From Chloroflexota bacterium (GTDB lineage: Bacteria; Chloroflexota; Dormibacteria; CF-121), in the NCBI GenBank assembly GCA_005882045.1, contig VBHO01000026.1, positions 16,885 to 71,870 of the forward strand: a stretch of 54,986 nt of DNA, given 5' to 3'. A program made the position numbers and the translations under genes. The notes beneath the pieces were generated by a model. The model was not told the origin of the DNA. It was given only the letters and a program-made list of their open reading frames with translations, and made no database searches. Of the stretch, positions 14,173 through 22,188 are shown in pieces (position 1 is the stretch's first letter; each line of letters begins with the position of its first letter).

Positions 14173-16539
14173 TTAGAGGACCAGCGCCATCGGACTCTGT
14201 AGCAACCGCTTGACTTCCTGCAAGAATTGGGCTGCCGTCACCCCGTAGAAGACCCGGTGGTCGACTGAGAGCGTCACCCGCATCCGCTTCCCCGGCACCA
14301 CCTGACCATCCTTGACGACCGCTTTGTCCTCGATCGAGCCGATCGCCAGGATGCCCGAGTCGGGCGGATTGATGATGGCGGTGAACTGGTCGACGTCGTA
14401 CATGCCAAGGTTCGAGATGCTGAAGGTATTGCCCATGTAATCCTGCGCCGCGGCCTTGTTCGCACGGGCTCGTTCGATGAGCTGCTTGGACTCGGTGGCG
14501 ATCTCTTTGAGCGATTTCTGATCGGCGTTGCGCAGCACCGGGACGATCAGCCGATCGGGCAGGCCGACCGCGATGCCGATGTTGACGTCGCGCTTTCGCT
14601 CGATGCGACCGTCGGCCCAGGAGGCGTTGACCTCGGGGAACTTCGTCAGTGCCAGCGCGACCGCCTTGACGATCAGGTCGTTGATACTGATCGACTCAGA
14701 CTTCTCGACCGCCTCGTTGAACATCTGGCGGAGACGCACGGCATCATCCATCGCGATCTCCGACGTGACGTAGAAATGCGGCGCCGAGAACATGCTCTGG
14801 GCGAGACGCATCGCGACCGTCGACTGGAGCTTGGTGAGCTCGACGACCTCGACCTCTCCGGTGGGACGTGCGGCCGCCGGCCGCGTCTCGCGGGTGGCAG
14901 CTGCCGGGGCCGCCGCAGCCGGCCGTGCTTCGCCCTTTTGCTGGGCGGCGGCTTCGACATCTTCTTTGGTGATCCGTCCGCCCGGGCCGGTGCCCTGCAC
15001 GCGGCGCAGGTCGACCCCCTGTTCTTCGGCGAGGCGCCGAGCGACGGGGGAGACCCGCTGGCGCTCGCCGTCCGATTGCTCGGTGGGACGGCGGATGACG
15101 TTCAAGGCAGCCTGGGCTGCCGCACCGACTTCGGTTCGGTCATCCGGTCCGCCATGCGGGTATTGCTCGCCGCCGGCGTCGGCGGCCGTCTGCGCGGCTG
15201 CGGCCACGGCTCGATCCGCCTGCGCCACATGCGACGCAGGCGTGGTGGACTGGGGCTTCGGCGCTTCCGCCGTGGCCGGCTTGGCGCCTTGCTCCGGCGC
15301 GGCGGCCGGCGCCTGCCCCTGCGGCTCTGCGGGTGTCTGGGCCGACGGAGCCGAGGCACCATCGCCAATCTCGGCGATCACGGCGCCGATGGGGGCGCTC
15401 TCGCCCTCGGGCACCACGATCTTGCTCAGCTTGCCGGAGGCGTACGCCTCGACCTCGATGTTGGCCTTGTCGCTTTCGATCTCGACCAGGGGCTCGCCCT
15501 TCTTGACGTCCTCGCCCTCTTTCTTGAGCCAGCGCAGGATCTTGCCGGTCTCCATCGAGTCCGACAAGCGCGGCATTTGAACGCTGGCCACGATCACGTC
15601 GGCCTTGCCGGGGAAGACGATCTTCTCCAGCCGCTTGTTGTACGGTGCCGGCACTTCGGCGGCGCCGATCCGCGCCACCGGGGCATCGAGGTAATCGAAG
15701 GCCTCCTCGTAGACGCGCGAGGCGATCTCCGAGCCGACGCCGTAGGAGCGCCAGCCCTCTTCGACGGTGATCAACCGGCTGGTCTTCTTGACGGACTCGA
15801 TCACGGGGGTCATGTCGAGCGGCCGCAGCGCCCGCATGTCGACGACCTCGGCGCTGATGCCTTCCTTCTCGAGTTCGGCGGCGGCGTCCATGGCGACGAT
15901 CAGCATGCGCGAATGGGCGCAGATCGTGATGTGCTCGCCGGGGCGCTTCACCTCGTTCTTGTCCAACGGCACCAGGTGCTCCCCATCGGGAACTTCGCCT
16001 TTGACCGCGTAGGTGCCTTCGTTCTCGATGAACATCACGGGATTGTCGTCGCGGATGGCGGACTTCAGCATCCCCTTGGCGTCGGCCGGGGTCCCCGGGG
16101 CGACGACCTTCAGCCCGGGCACATGGGCGAACCAATTCTCATGGCTGTGCGAGTGCTGCGCCCCCAACTGGTGCCCGCCGCCGCCCGGGGTGCGGATCAC
16201 CAGCGGCACCTTGGTGCCGCCGCCGAACATATAGCGGATGTGCGCGGCGGCGTTGACCACCTGGTCCATCGCCACCATGATGAAGTTGACCGTCATCATC
16301 TCGGCGACTGGCCGCAGTCCCGACATCGCGGCACCGATCGCGGTGCCGATGATGATCTCTTCGGCGATCGGCGTGTCGAGTACGCGCTTCTCGCCAAATT
16401 CCTTCATCAGGCCGCGGGTGACTTTGAATGATCCGTCGTAGAGGCCGATGTCCTCCCCCAGCAGGAAGACGGCCTCGTCCCGCTTCATCTCCTCTCGGAG
16501 CGCCTGGTTGAGGGCGTCGCGCATGGCAAGGATGGCCAT
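14173..16539 (-). CDS. Fused 2-oxoacid dehydrogenase E1 beta subunit and E2 dihydrolipoyl acyltransferase
   Basis: One uninterrupted 788-codon frame encodes two normally separate subunits. Residues 1-315 are E1beta (FLLGEDIGLYDGSFKVTRGL, PGGGGHQLGAQHSHS, the transketolase C-terminal domain and KRLEKIVFPGKADVI). From about 319 a lipoyl domain follows (QMPRLSDSMETGKIL, lipoyl Lys358 in ESDKANIE), then an Ala/Pro linker, a peripheral-subunit-binding domain (VSPVARRLAEEQGVDLRRVQ) and the catalytic domain ending DHRVFYGVTAAQFL. The usual DHRxxDG has Tyr for Asp. E1beta lacks its last few residues at the join. GTG 15591 or a nearby ATG could also start a free E2. The start overlaps the E1alpha stop (TGATG). 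A pyruvate or branched-chain 2-oxoacid substrate is likely. Confidence 0.85.
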   Translation of the reverse strand: MAILAMRDALNQALREEMKRDEAVFLLGEDIGLYDGSFKVTRGLMKEFGEKRVLDTPIAEEIIIGTAIGAAMSGLRPVAEMMTVNFIMVAMDQVVNAAAHIRYMFGGGTKVPLVIRTPGGGGHQLGAQHSHSHENWFAHVPGLKVVAPGTPADAKGMLKSAIRDDNPVMFIENEGTYAVKGEVPDGEHLVPLDKNEVKRPGEHITICAHSRMLIVAMDAAAELEKEGISAEVVDMRALRPLDMTPVIESVKKTSRLITVEEGWRSYGVGSEIASRVYEEAFDYLDAPVARIGAAEVPAPYNKRLEKIVFPGKADVIVASVQMPRLSDSMETGKILRWLKKEGEDVKKGEPLVEIESDKANIEVEAYASGKLSKIVVPEGESAPIGAVIAEIGDGASAPSAQTPAEPQGQAPAAAPEQGAKPATAEAPKPQSTTPASHVAQADRAVAAAAQTAADAGGEQYPHGGPDDRTEVGAAAQAALNVIRRPTEQSDGERQRVSPVARRLAEEQGVDLRRVQGTGPGGRITKEDVEAAAQQKGEARPAAAAPAAATRETRPAAARPTGEVEVVELTKLQSTVAMRLAQSMFSAPHFYVTSEIAMDDAVRLRQMFNEAVEKSESISINDLIVKAVALALTKFPEVNASWADGRIERKRDVNIGIAVGLPDRLIVPVLRNADQKSLKEIATESKQLIERARANKAAAQDYMGNTFSISNLGMYDVDQFTAIINPPDSGILAIGSIEDKAVVKDGQVVPGKRMRVTLSVDHRVFYGVTAAQFLQEVKRLLQSPMALVL

Positions 16540-17555
16540 CAGCTCGCTACCTCGTCGGCGTAGACGTCGCGGTAGAGGTCCTTAGGATCGGGCTCCGGGC
16601 TCTCCTCGGCGAACTTCACCGCCTCCTCGACCTGGGCGGTGACCTCCTCGTCGATCTTCTGGATCTCCTGGTCGTCGAGCATCTTCTGCTTCTTCATGTA
16701 GTCGCCGAGGCTGAGGATGGCGTCGCGCGTCTGCCACTCCTTGATCTCGTCCTTGCCCCGATAGGTATCGGGGTCGGACATCGAATGGCCGCGGTACCGG
16801 TAGGTCAGGCATTCGAGCAGGCTGGGCTCGTGTTTCTCCCGGGCCTGGGCCACCAGCTGGTCGGTGATCCGGCGCACTGCCAGCACGTCCATGCCGTCGA
16901 CCCGCTCGCCGGTCATGTCGTAGGCGCAGGCCTTCTTCCAGATCTCGGTGACCGCCGAAGCGCGGCTGACCGCCGTGCCCATTCCATAGAGGTTGTTGAC
17001 ACAGACGAACACGATCGGCAGGTGCCACAGCTTGGCGACGTTGAGCGACTCGTGAAAAGCGCCGATATTGGTAGCGCCGTCCCCGAAGATGCTCATCACC
17101 ACCTCGTCCTTTTCCTCGTAGTTGATGGCGTAGGCGCTGCCGCAGGCGATTGGGAGGGCCTGGCCGACGATGGCGTAGCCGCCGTAAAAGCGATGCTCCT
17201 GGCTGAAGAGGTGCATCGACCCGCCCCGGCCACGCGAGGTGCCGGTCTCCTTGCCGAAGAGCTCGGCCATCACCGCCTTCGGATCGATCCCTTTGGCGAT
17301 AGCGTGGCCATGCTCGCGGTACGTGCTGTACACGTAGTCCGTGGGGCGGAGAGTCGAGATCGTGCCGACGATGGTCGCCTCCTCGCCGATGTTGAGGTGG
17401 CAGAAGCCGCCGATCTTGGCCGCCTGGTACATCTCGGCCGTCTTCTCCTCGAAGCGGCGGATCAGCAGCATCTCGCGATAGAGCGTCAGAAGGGTGGCTT
17501 TGTCCGTCAGCGCTTCCTTCGATGGACTGCCGGCGGGGCGCTGTTCGACCTTCAT
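16539..17555 (-). CDS. pdhA: Pyruvate/2-oxoacid dehydrogenase E1 component subunit alpha
   Basis: A 338-residue thiamine-diphosphate enzyme subunit. The ThDP motif runs from GDGATNIGAFHESLN to VCVNNLYGMG; the N-terminal part has MLLIRRFEEKTAEMYQ and the regulatory-loop region YRGHSMSDPDTYR. With E1beta it decarboxylates a 2-oxoacid and passes the acyl group to E2 lipoate. The motif set (GGSMHLFS, RYRGHSMSDP) favours pyruvate dehydrogenase over branched-chain enzymes. ATG 17555 has an RBS (AGGAG). The E1beta-E2 fusion follows with a one-base overlap. No E3 gene lies in the window. Confidence 0.9.
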   Translation of the reverse strand: MKVEQRPAGSPSKEALTDKATLLTLYREMLLIRRFEEKTAEMYQAAKIGGFCHLNIGEEATIVGTISTLRPTDYVYSTYREHGHAIAKGIDPKAVMAELFGKETGTSRGRGGSMHLFSQEHRFYGGYAIVGQALPIACGSAYAINYEEKDEVVMSIFGDGATNIGAFHESLNVAKLWHLPIVFVCVNNLYGMGTAVSRASAVTEIWKKACAYDMTGERVDGMDVLAVRRITDQLVAQAREKHEPSLLECLTYRYRGHSMSDPDTYRGKDEIKEWQTRDAILSLGDYMKKQKMLDDQEIQKIDEEVTAQVEEAVKFAEESPEPDPKDLYRDVYADEVAS

Positions 17556-17603
17556 GATGACTCCTGGAATCTCAGTGGCACGGACCGGTGCAAAATCTCT
17601 TCT

Positions 17604-17618
17604 ATTGTATCTATAGAT
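17604..17618 (-). promoter_or_regulatory. -10 box and palindrome upstream of pdhA
   Basis: TACAAT (minus strand, 17604-17609) would start transcription about 40 nt before ATG 17555, leaving room for the RBS. A perfect palindrome ATCTATAGAT (17609-17618) abuts the box and could bind a repressor. No -35 matches consensus. The AT-rich island stands out against the GC-rich surroundings. Confidence 0.4.
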
Positions 17619-17645
17619 GATTTCTATGGGACCCCTGGCGAGCCA

Positions 17646-18764
17646 TCAGCCGAGGGTTAGGAGAATTATCGGCTGGGACTTTCCCCGCACGACCGATGGC
17701 CCCAGGCGCCGCAGCGGCACAGTCCCGTTCAGGCGTGATGCGGTTGCTTCGGAGAGGATGCAGTCCACCTCAAAGCGTTTGCAGAGACCTTCCAGGCGCG
17801 AGGCCGTGTTGACGGTGTCGCCGACAGCCGTGAAGTCGCTGCGGCGGCTGATGCCGACTGCCCCGAGGACCACTTCGCCCGTATGGATGCCGATCCCGAA
17901 TCGAACCGGTTCGGGCTGGCCTTCGTTGAGGGTCGCAAAACGCCCGCGGATGGTGCGCGCTGTCTGAACCGCGGGCAGAGCTCCTGCGGTGGGCTCCTCC
18001 ATAACACCAAAGATTGCCATCAGGCCGTCGCCTAGAAACTTATCAAGCATCCCGCCGTTCTCGAACACGGACTCCGCCATCGCTCCTACGTAACGGTTGA
18101 GGTACTCGACCAGGTCGGTCGGCACCAAGGTGTCGGCCAGCTCGGTCGAGCTACGAAGATCGGCGAAAAGCACGGTGACCACCCGTCGCTCACCTCCGAG
18201 AGCGAGCCTGTCGCCCGCCAGCACGCGCTCCACCGCTTCGCTGGCCAGGAACCGCTCGAGCCCGCGCCGACGTTCAAGCTCGGCGAAGCTGGCTCGGAGA
18301 CGGGCGTTGATGCTGGCGTAGATCGAGAACACCAGAAGCACGGCGGCGGTTGTCGCTAATGCGATCAGCGGGACCCATGTGGCGGTCCATTTCCACAGCA
18401 CGGGCCCCACCAGGAAGGGGCTCAGGACGAACCAGATGGGGAAGAAGGCGGCTAACACGGCCACCCCGCTCAACCCGCTCAAGACCACCGGCGGTGGCAG
18501 CGTGGGGAACCGGCGCATCGCGGCGGTGCCAAAGAACCGGAGAACGATCGCCGCGACTAGTCCGCAGGCCAGGTTGCCAACCGGCGCTACGAGAAGCATC
18601 CACCATGGGGAAGACAGACCGGTCGCTGCTCCGACCGTAGCGATTAGGGCACCGTTCAGCACGCCGAAAATGGCGATGGCGAGCGCATAGGGCAGCTGAC
18701 CACGAAACGAGGTGACCTGATAGCCCGAGCGGATATCCGTCTCGCGCAGCAGGGGACCTGCCAT
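17646..18764 (-). CDS. Membrane-bound class III adenylate/guanylate cyclase
   Basis: A 372-residue protein with an N-terminal membrane domain of about five helices (about 25-165), a short linker helix (ASINARLRASFAELERRRGLE, split) and a class III nucleotide cyclase domain. The domain has the metal-binding Asp in VTVLFADLRSSTELAD, the second in DKFLGDGLMAIFG, and the base/transition-state region DFTAVGDTVNTASRLE with Asn and Arg. All catalytic positions I can recognise are intact, so it should make cAMP. It has no HAMP domain. It is probably transcribed alone and lies between pdhA and the QueF-like gene. Confidence 0.87.
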   Translation of the reverse strand: MAGPLLRETDIRSGYQVTSFRGQLPYALAIAIFGVLNGALIATVGAATGLSSPWWMLLVAPVGNLACGLVAAIVLRFFGTAAMRRFPTLPPPVVLSGLSGVAVLAAFFPIWFVLSPFLVGPVLWKWTATWVPLIALATTAAVLLVFSIYASINARLRASFAELERRRGLERFLASEAVERVLAGDRLALGGERRVVTVLFADLRSSTELADTLVPTDLVEYLNRYVGAMAESVFENGGMLDKFLGDGLMAIFGVMEEPTAGALPAVQTARTIRGRFATLNEGQPEPVRFGIGIHTGEVVLGAVGISRRSDFTAVGDTVNTASRLEGLCKRFEVDCILSEATASRLNGTVPLRRLGPSVVRGKSQPIILLTLG

Positions 18765-18791
18765 CAGGCTGACAGGCTAGCCGCTAGATCG

Positions 18792-19190
18792 CTAGGCGCC
18801 AGCCGTTCCGTTGGGGGTAAAGCCCTTTTGGGCGTGGCGCGCGGTGACGACGGTCTTGATGTTGCCGCGGACGTTGAAGTCGCCGACGACCTCCATGTAG
18901 CGAGGGTCCAGCAAGGCGACCAGGTCGTCGAGGATCCGGTTGACCGCCGCCTCGTGGAAGACCTCCTCGTCGCGGTACTTGTTGATGTAAAGCTTGAGCG
19001 ACTTGAGCTCGACCAGCTTTTGGTCGGGGATGTAGCGGATGCGGATGGTGGCGAAATCCGGGAAGCCTGAATCGGGCGCGAGGCAGGTGAACTCCGGGAT
19101 AGTGAAGTGGATCTCGTAGTCGCGTTCCGGCTTGCTATTGGGAACCGCCTCGAGGGTCGACTCCGCAATCATCTTCGCGCCGTATTTCAT
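18792..19190 (-). CDS. queF: QueF-like protein (preQ1 synthase family) lacking the canonical cysteine
   Basis: A 132-residue single-domain protein of the short (type I) QueF family: [20 protein letters not shown] binds the substrate and NADPH in known members, and [14 protein letters not shown] completes the T-fold. QueF reduces preQ0 to preQ1 in queuosine synthesis. In characterised enzymes the nucleophile is the Cys of the CPxTGQPDFA motif. Here the motif reads [15 protein letters not shown]: the aligned position (38) is Ala, while a Cys lies two residues earlier (36); Asp45 is kept. The protein may use the shifted Cys or have another T-fold function. No queC, queD or queE is nearby. ATG 19190 is followed at once by a plausible start. 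Confidence 0.75.
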   Translation of the reverse strand: MKYGAKMIAESTLEAVPNSKPERDYEIHFTIPEFTCLAPDSGFPDFATIRIRYIPDQKLVELKSLKLYINKYRDEEVFHEAAVNRILDDLVALLDPRYMEVVGDFNVRGNIKTVVTARHAQKGFTPNGTAGA

Positions 19191-19236
19191 GCCATCAATG
19201 CTAACGCCGCGCTACCGGCCGTCTCAACGATGCGCC

Positions 19237-20292
19237 TCAGGGCGTGACAGTGAAGGCAATGCGTGAGCTGGTGACGGTGCCGTCGCCGCTGGTGACCTGG
19301 ACGATGTAGTCCTGGACGACACGGCCGGCCGGCACCTTGACCGTCAGCGTCGACGCGTTCACCAGCGTGGGCTCCAACCCGTCGAAGCCGCCGCTCGGGC
19401 TCGCCAGCGGAATGAATGAGACGCGAAGGGCGTTGCCGTCGATGAAGCCGCTGCCCTGGATCGTTACCAGCACGACTTGCGCCGCCGAGGCGCGGGCAGG
19501 GCTGACGGACTGGATGCTCGGTCCGGCAGACGGTGCGCTGGTCGTGTCGGTCCCGCGCAGGACCAGGTCGCCTGGCAACGGGGCAAGCGGGACCGCGGTG
19601 CCAGCCTGGCGTCGCCATTGCGGGATGTCCGTCAGGGCGACGGTGACGGGCAAGGCCCGCCCGCTCGCCATCAGGATGCCCACGACCTTGCCGCCCGGGC
19701 CCACGATCGGCCCGCCGATGTTGCCGGGCAGGATATCGACCCGCAGCGTCAGTTGGGTATCGCTTCGGTTGAGCACAACGGCTGGGGTCGCTGTGCGCAG
19801 GTTGACGACCTTGGGACTCGCCAGCAGCACCACCGGGTCATCCACCTGGAGACCCGCGGGATCGCCGAATGCCAAGGGGGTGCCGTCATTGCTTGCTCGG
19901 ACGAGCGCGATCCCCAGGTCGGCGTCGATCCCGATGAGGCGCACCGAGTGTGAGCCGCCGGTGTTGTCGACCAGGCGGAGGCCGGCGCTGCCGGTGACGA
20001 CGCTGGCCACGGTGAGGAAGTCACCCTGCGGATCGATGAGAAATGCCGTGGCGAAAGACTGGTCATTGACGATCGTCATCACGCCCTGGAGGTCGCGGTC
20101 GAGCTCTTCGGGCAGCAGCACGGCGGATGGCGGGGCGGTGGGAGTCGGCGTTGCCACGGGCGTGGGACCCGGCGGCACCGCACTCAGCCATTGGCCGGCC
20201 TTCGGCAGCAGGACCGCAATGCCGACCAGCACGAGCGTGATGACCAGCGCCGCGAGCGCCTGGTCCAGCCGGCTCTTCGGAAGACGGGTCAC
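19237..20292 (-). CDS. Membrane-anchored trypsin-like protein with inactive catalytic site and C-terminal IPT/TIG domain
   Basis: A 351-residue protein with one N-terminal TM helix (about 12-32), a Pro/Thr linker, a chymotrypsin/DegP-like domain (about 65-235) and an IPT/TIG beta-sandwich (about 258-351, starting SIQSVSPARASAAQ). The protease fold is recognisable from DLGIALVRA (Asp125 region) and LPGNIGGPIVGPGGKVVGI. However GNSGGP is changed to GNIGGP (Ser to Ile192), and the ALTAAHVV-like strand reads FLTVASVV (His to Ser97). Two of three catalytic residues are therefore missing, so it is probably a binding or scaffolding protein on the outer face of the membrane. It is divergent from the cysteine ligase gene. 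Confidence 0.78.
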   Translation of the reverse strand: MTRLPKSRLDQALAALVITLVLVGIAVLLPKAGQWLSAVPPGPTPVATPTPTAPPSAVLLPEELDRDLQGVMTIVNDQSFATAFLIDPQGDFLTVASVVTGSAGLRLVDNTGGSHSVRLIGIDADLGIALVRASNDGTPLAFGDPAGLQVDDPVVLLASPKVVNLRTATPAVVLNRSDTQLTLRVDILPGNIGGPIVGPGGKVVGILMASGRALPVTVALTDIPQWRRQAGTAVPLAPLPGDLVLRGTDTTSAPSAGPSIQSVSPARASAAQVVLVTIQGSGFIDGNALRVSFIPLASPSGGFDGLEPTLVNASTLTVKVPAGRVVQDYIVQVTSGDGTVTSSRIAFTVTP

Positions 20293-20343
20293 GGTGATTC
20301 AACGAAGGACCGCGGCGCTTTCTTGGGCGCGGCCGGTTACCGA

Positions 20344-20349
20344 TATATT
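20344..20349 (+). promoter_or_regulatory. -10 box TATATT of the cysteine ligase gene (leaderless type)
   Basis: TATATT lies 7 nt before ATG 20357 and only 1 nt before ATG 20351. Transcription should therefore start at or next to ATG 20357, which decides the start. The region between the two divergent genes is only about 60 bp. Confidence 0.45.
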
Positions 20350-20356
20350 CATGACG

Positions 20357-21499
20357 ATGCGGCTGCGGAATACGGAAACGGGTGTGGTGCAGCCGCTGGA
20401 GCCCACCTACCGGCCGGTCCGTGTCTACGTCTGTGGCATCACCCCCTATGACACCACCCACCTCGGGCACGCCTTCACCTACGTCGCCTTCGACGTGCTC
20501 GTGCGGGCGCTGCGGGCCGGCGGACAACCGGTCCGCTACGTCCAGAACGTGACCGACGTCGACGACGACATCATCCGCCGAGCGCGCGAGCTGAGCACCA
20601 CCTGGGACCGGCTGGCGTCCACCGAGACCGCCCTCTATGAGGCGGACATGGCGGCGCTTAACGTGCGGCCGCCCGATGTGTTCCCCAGGGCCAGCCAGAC
20701 GATTCCGAAGATCATCGACCTCGTCCGCGTACTCGAGGCGCAGGGACATGCCTACCACCGAGACGGCAACGTCTACTTCCGTGTGGGCAGTGTCACCGAC
20801 TATGGGCGCCTCAGCCGGCTCGGTCGCGAGGAGATGATCAAGCTGTCGGCGCAGCGTGGCGCCGATCCGGACGACCCACGCAAGCAGGACCCGCTGGATT
20901 TCGTGCTCTGGCAGGCCAGCGCGCCGGACGAGCCGCGCTGGGAGTCCCCATGGGGCGAGGGACGACCAGGATGGCACATCGAGTGTTCGGCGATGGCGCT
21001 GGAACACCTCGGCGATCAGCTGGACGTGCATGGCGGGGGTGCCGACCTGATCTTTCCCCATCACGAAAGCGAAATCGCGCAGTCGGAGTCGGTCACCGGC
21101 GTCCGGCCGTTCGCCCGCATCTGGGTGCACGTGGGCATGCTGAGCTACCAGGGCGAGAAGATGAGCAAGTCGCTGCGCAACCTTGTGCTCGTCGGCGACC
21201 TGCTTCGGCGCTACGACGCGGACAGCATCCGGGTGTTGTTGCTTCGCCATCACTACCGCGAACCGTGGGACTACACGGAGGACCAGCTGGAGGACGCCGC
21301 CGGGTGGACCCAGCGATTGCGGCAGGCGGCGCTCGGCCCGGGGGACAGCAGGGGGGACAGCCCGCGGGCGGTCCGGGCGGCCCTCGAGGACGATCTCGAC
21401 ACGCCGCGCGCCCTTCGTCTGCTCGAGGATGCGGTCACCGGCGGCGACGGCGGCTGGCGAACCGCCGCGGATCTTCTGGGGCTTCGACTGCGAGCCTGA
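20357..21499 (+). CDS. Cysteine ligase of the CysS/MshC family, MshC-like
   Basis: A 380-residue class I aminoacyl-tRNA-synthetase-fold enzyme. The N-terminal signature CGITPYDTTHLGHAFTYVAF (HIGH motif as HLGH) and NVTDVDDDIIRRA match MshC, the ligase that joins cysteine to GlcN-inositol in mycothiol synthesis, better than CysRS, which usually reads CGPTVY. The zinc site (GWHIECSAMA, FPHHESEIAQSE) and KMSKS (GEKMSKSLRN) are present. The protein is shorter than CysRS (about 460 aa) and its C-terminal region is small. Mycothiol is typical of actinobacteria, so either this lineage makes a related thiol or this is an unusual CysRS. Start chosen from the leaderless -10. A hairpin terminator follows. 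Confidence 0.78.
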   Translation: MRLRNTETGVVQPLEPTYRPVRVYVCGITPYDTTHLGHAFTYVAFDVLVRALRAGGQPVRYVQNVTDVDDDIIRRARELSTTWDRLASTETALYEADMAALNVRPPDVFPRASQTIPKIIDLVRVLEAQGHAYHRDGNVYFRVGSVTDYGRLSRLGREEMIKLSAQRGADPDDPRKQDPLDFVLWQASAPDEPRWESPWGEGRPGWHIECSAMALEHLGDQLDVHGGGADLIFPHHESEIAQSESVTGVRPFARIWVHVGMLSYQGEKMSKSLRNLVLVGDLLRRYDADSIRVLLLRHHYREPWDYTEDQLEDAAGWTQRLRQAALGPGDSRGDSPRAVRAALEDDLDTPRALRLLEDAVTGGDGGWRTAADLLGLRLRA

Positions 21500-21505
21500 G
21501 GAAAC

Positions 21506-21536
21506 GAAAAAGGCGCCCGGGTGGCGGGCGCCTTTC
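21506..21536. terminator. Bidirectional intrinsic terminator
   Basis: Stem GGCGCCCG (21512-21519), loop GGTGG, stem CGGGCGCC (21525-21532). It is followed by TTTCT on the plus strand and by TTTTTCG on the minus strand, so it can end transcription of both convergent genes (cysteine ligase and the secreted helical protein). Confidence 0.85.
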
Positions 21537-21558
21537 TCAAATGGGGGGAGGGAGCGAG

Positions 21559-22077
21559 TTAGTCGTTTCCTTCGCGCTCGGTCGAGCGGACTTCCGGTTT
21601 CTCGGTGTCCTGCTGCTCGACATCCTGCTTCTCGACGTCTTGCTTCTCGACGTCGGTCTGCTTCGCTTCGGGCTGGGTGGACTCAGCCTTCAGTTCGGCA
21701 ATCGCGGCAGTGTACTCCGCTGTCAGGTTCGCGATCGATTGGCATGCCTCATCGACGATGGCGGTCAGCTGGGCGCTAACAGCCCTGGCGTCTTTCTCGC
21801 CATCTTCGTCGGCGTTTTCGGCGGCCAGCTCGTCGATGCTGCTGTTCGCCTCAGCCGTAATTTCAGCGAGGCCGATCGTGGTCTCGGCATTGAGGTCCTT
21901 GGCCTCGGTGGCGGCTTCACCCGTTAGGGTCGCAGGGTCGGTCAGCACGACCGTGGCTGCGCAGGTCGCAATGGCGGCCTTGGCTGTCGCGGGCGTAAAG
22001 TCGGCAAGGCCCGCCACACTTGTCCACAGTGCGAGGCCGCCGGCAACGATCAGTGCGCCGAATACGTTTCGCTTCAT
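21559..22077 (-). CDS. Secreted Ala/Glu-rich helical protein with DVEKQ repeats
   Basis: A 172-residue protein with a signal peptide (about 1-25, GALIVAGGLALWTSVAGLA), then an Ala/Thr-rich helical region (about 30-135) with two Cys (in AIATCAATVV and VDEACQSIANL) that could form a disulfide. The acidic C-terminus carries short repeats of the type DVEKQ (TDVEKQDVEKQDVEQQDTEKP, split). I recognise no family. ATG 22077 has TATAAG 5 nt upstream, another leaderless arrangement. It probably stays outside the membrane. The repeats are low-complexity and may vary between strains. Confidence 0.65.
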   Translation of the reverse strand: MKRNVFGALIVAGGLALWTSVAGLADFTPATAKAAIATCAATVVLTDPATLTGEAATEAKDLNAETTIGLAEITAEANSSIDELAAENADEDGEKDARAVSAQLTAIVDEACQSIANLTAEYTAAIAELKAESTQPEAKQTDVEKQDVEKQDVEQQDTEKPEVRSTEREGND

Positions 22078-22188
22078 GCACTCTTATACGCACGCGCTGA
22101 AGCCCATATTCGTAACGATGTCGCGCCCAGGTGACGCCCGGGCTACACGGCGCTGATGAGCGCGCTCCGGCGTGGAAAAGCGCGCGCG

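Noticed and set aside
14776..16431. A 551-codon open frame antisense to the E1beta-E2 gene
   Set aside because: It mirrors the codon pattern of the strongly conserved dehydrogenase on the other strand, has repetitive low-complexity Gly/Arg/His composition, no RBS and no known domain.
19337..20350. A long plus-strand open frame upstream of and joined to the cysteine ligase
   Set aside because: It is antisense to the inactive-protease gene and low in complexity. The leaderless -10 at 20344 and the family's usual N-terminus place the ligase start at 20357.
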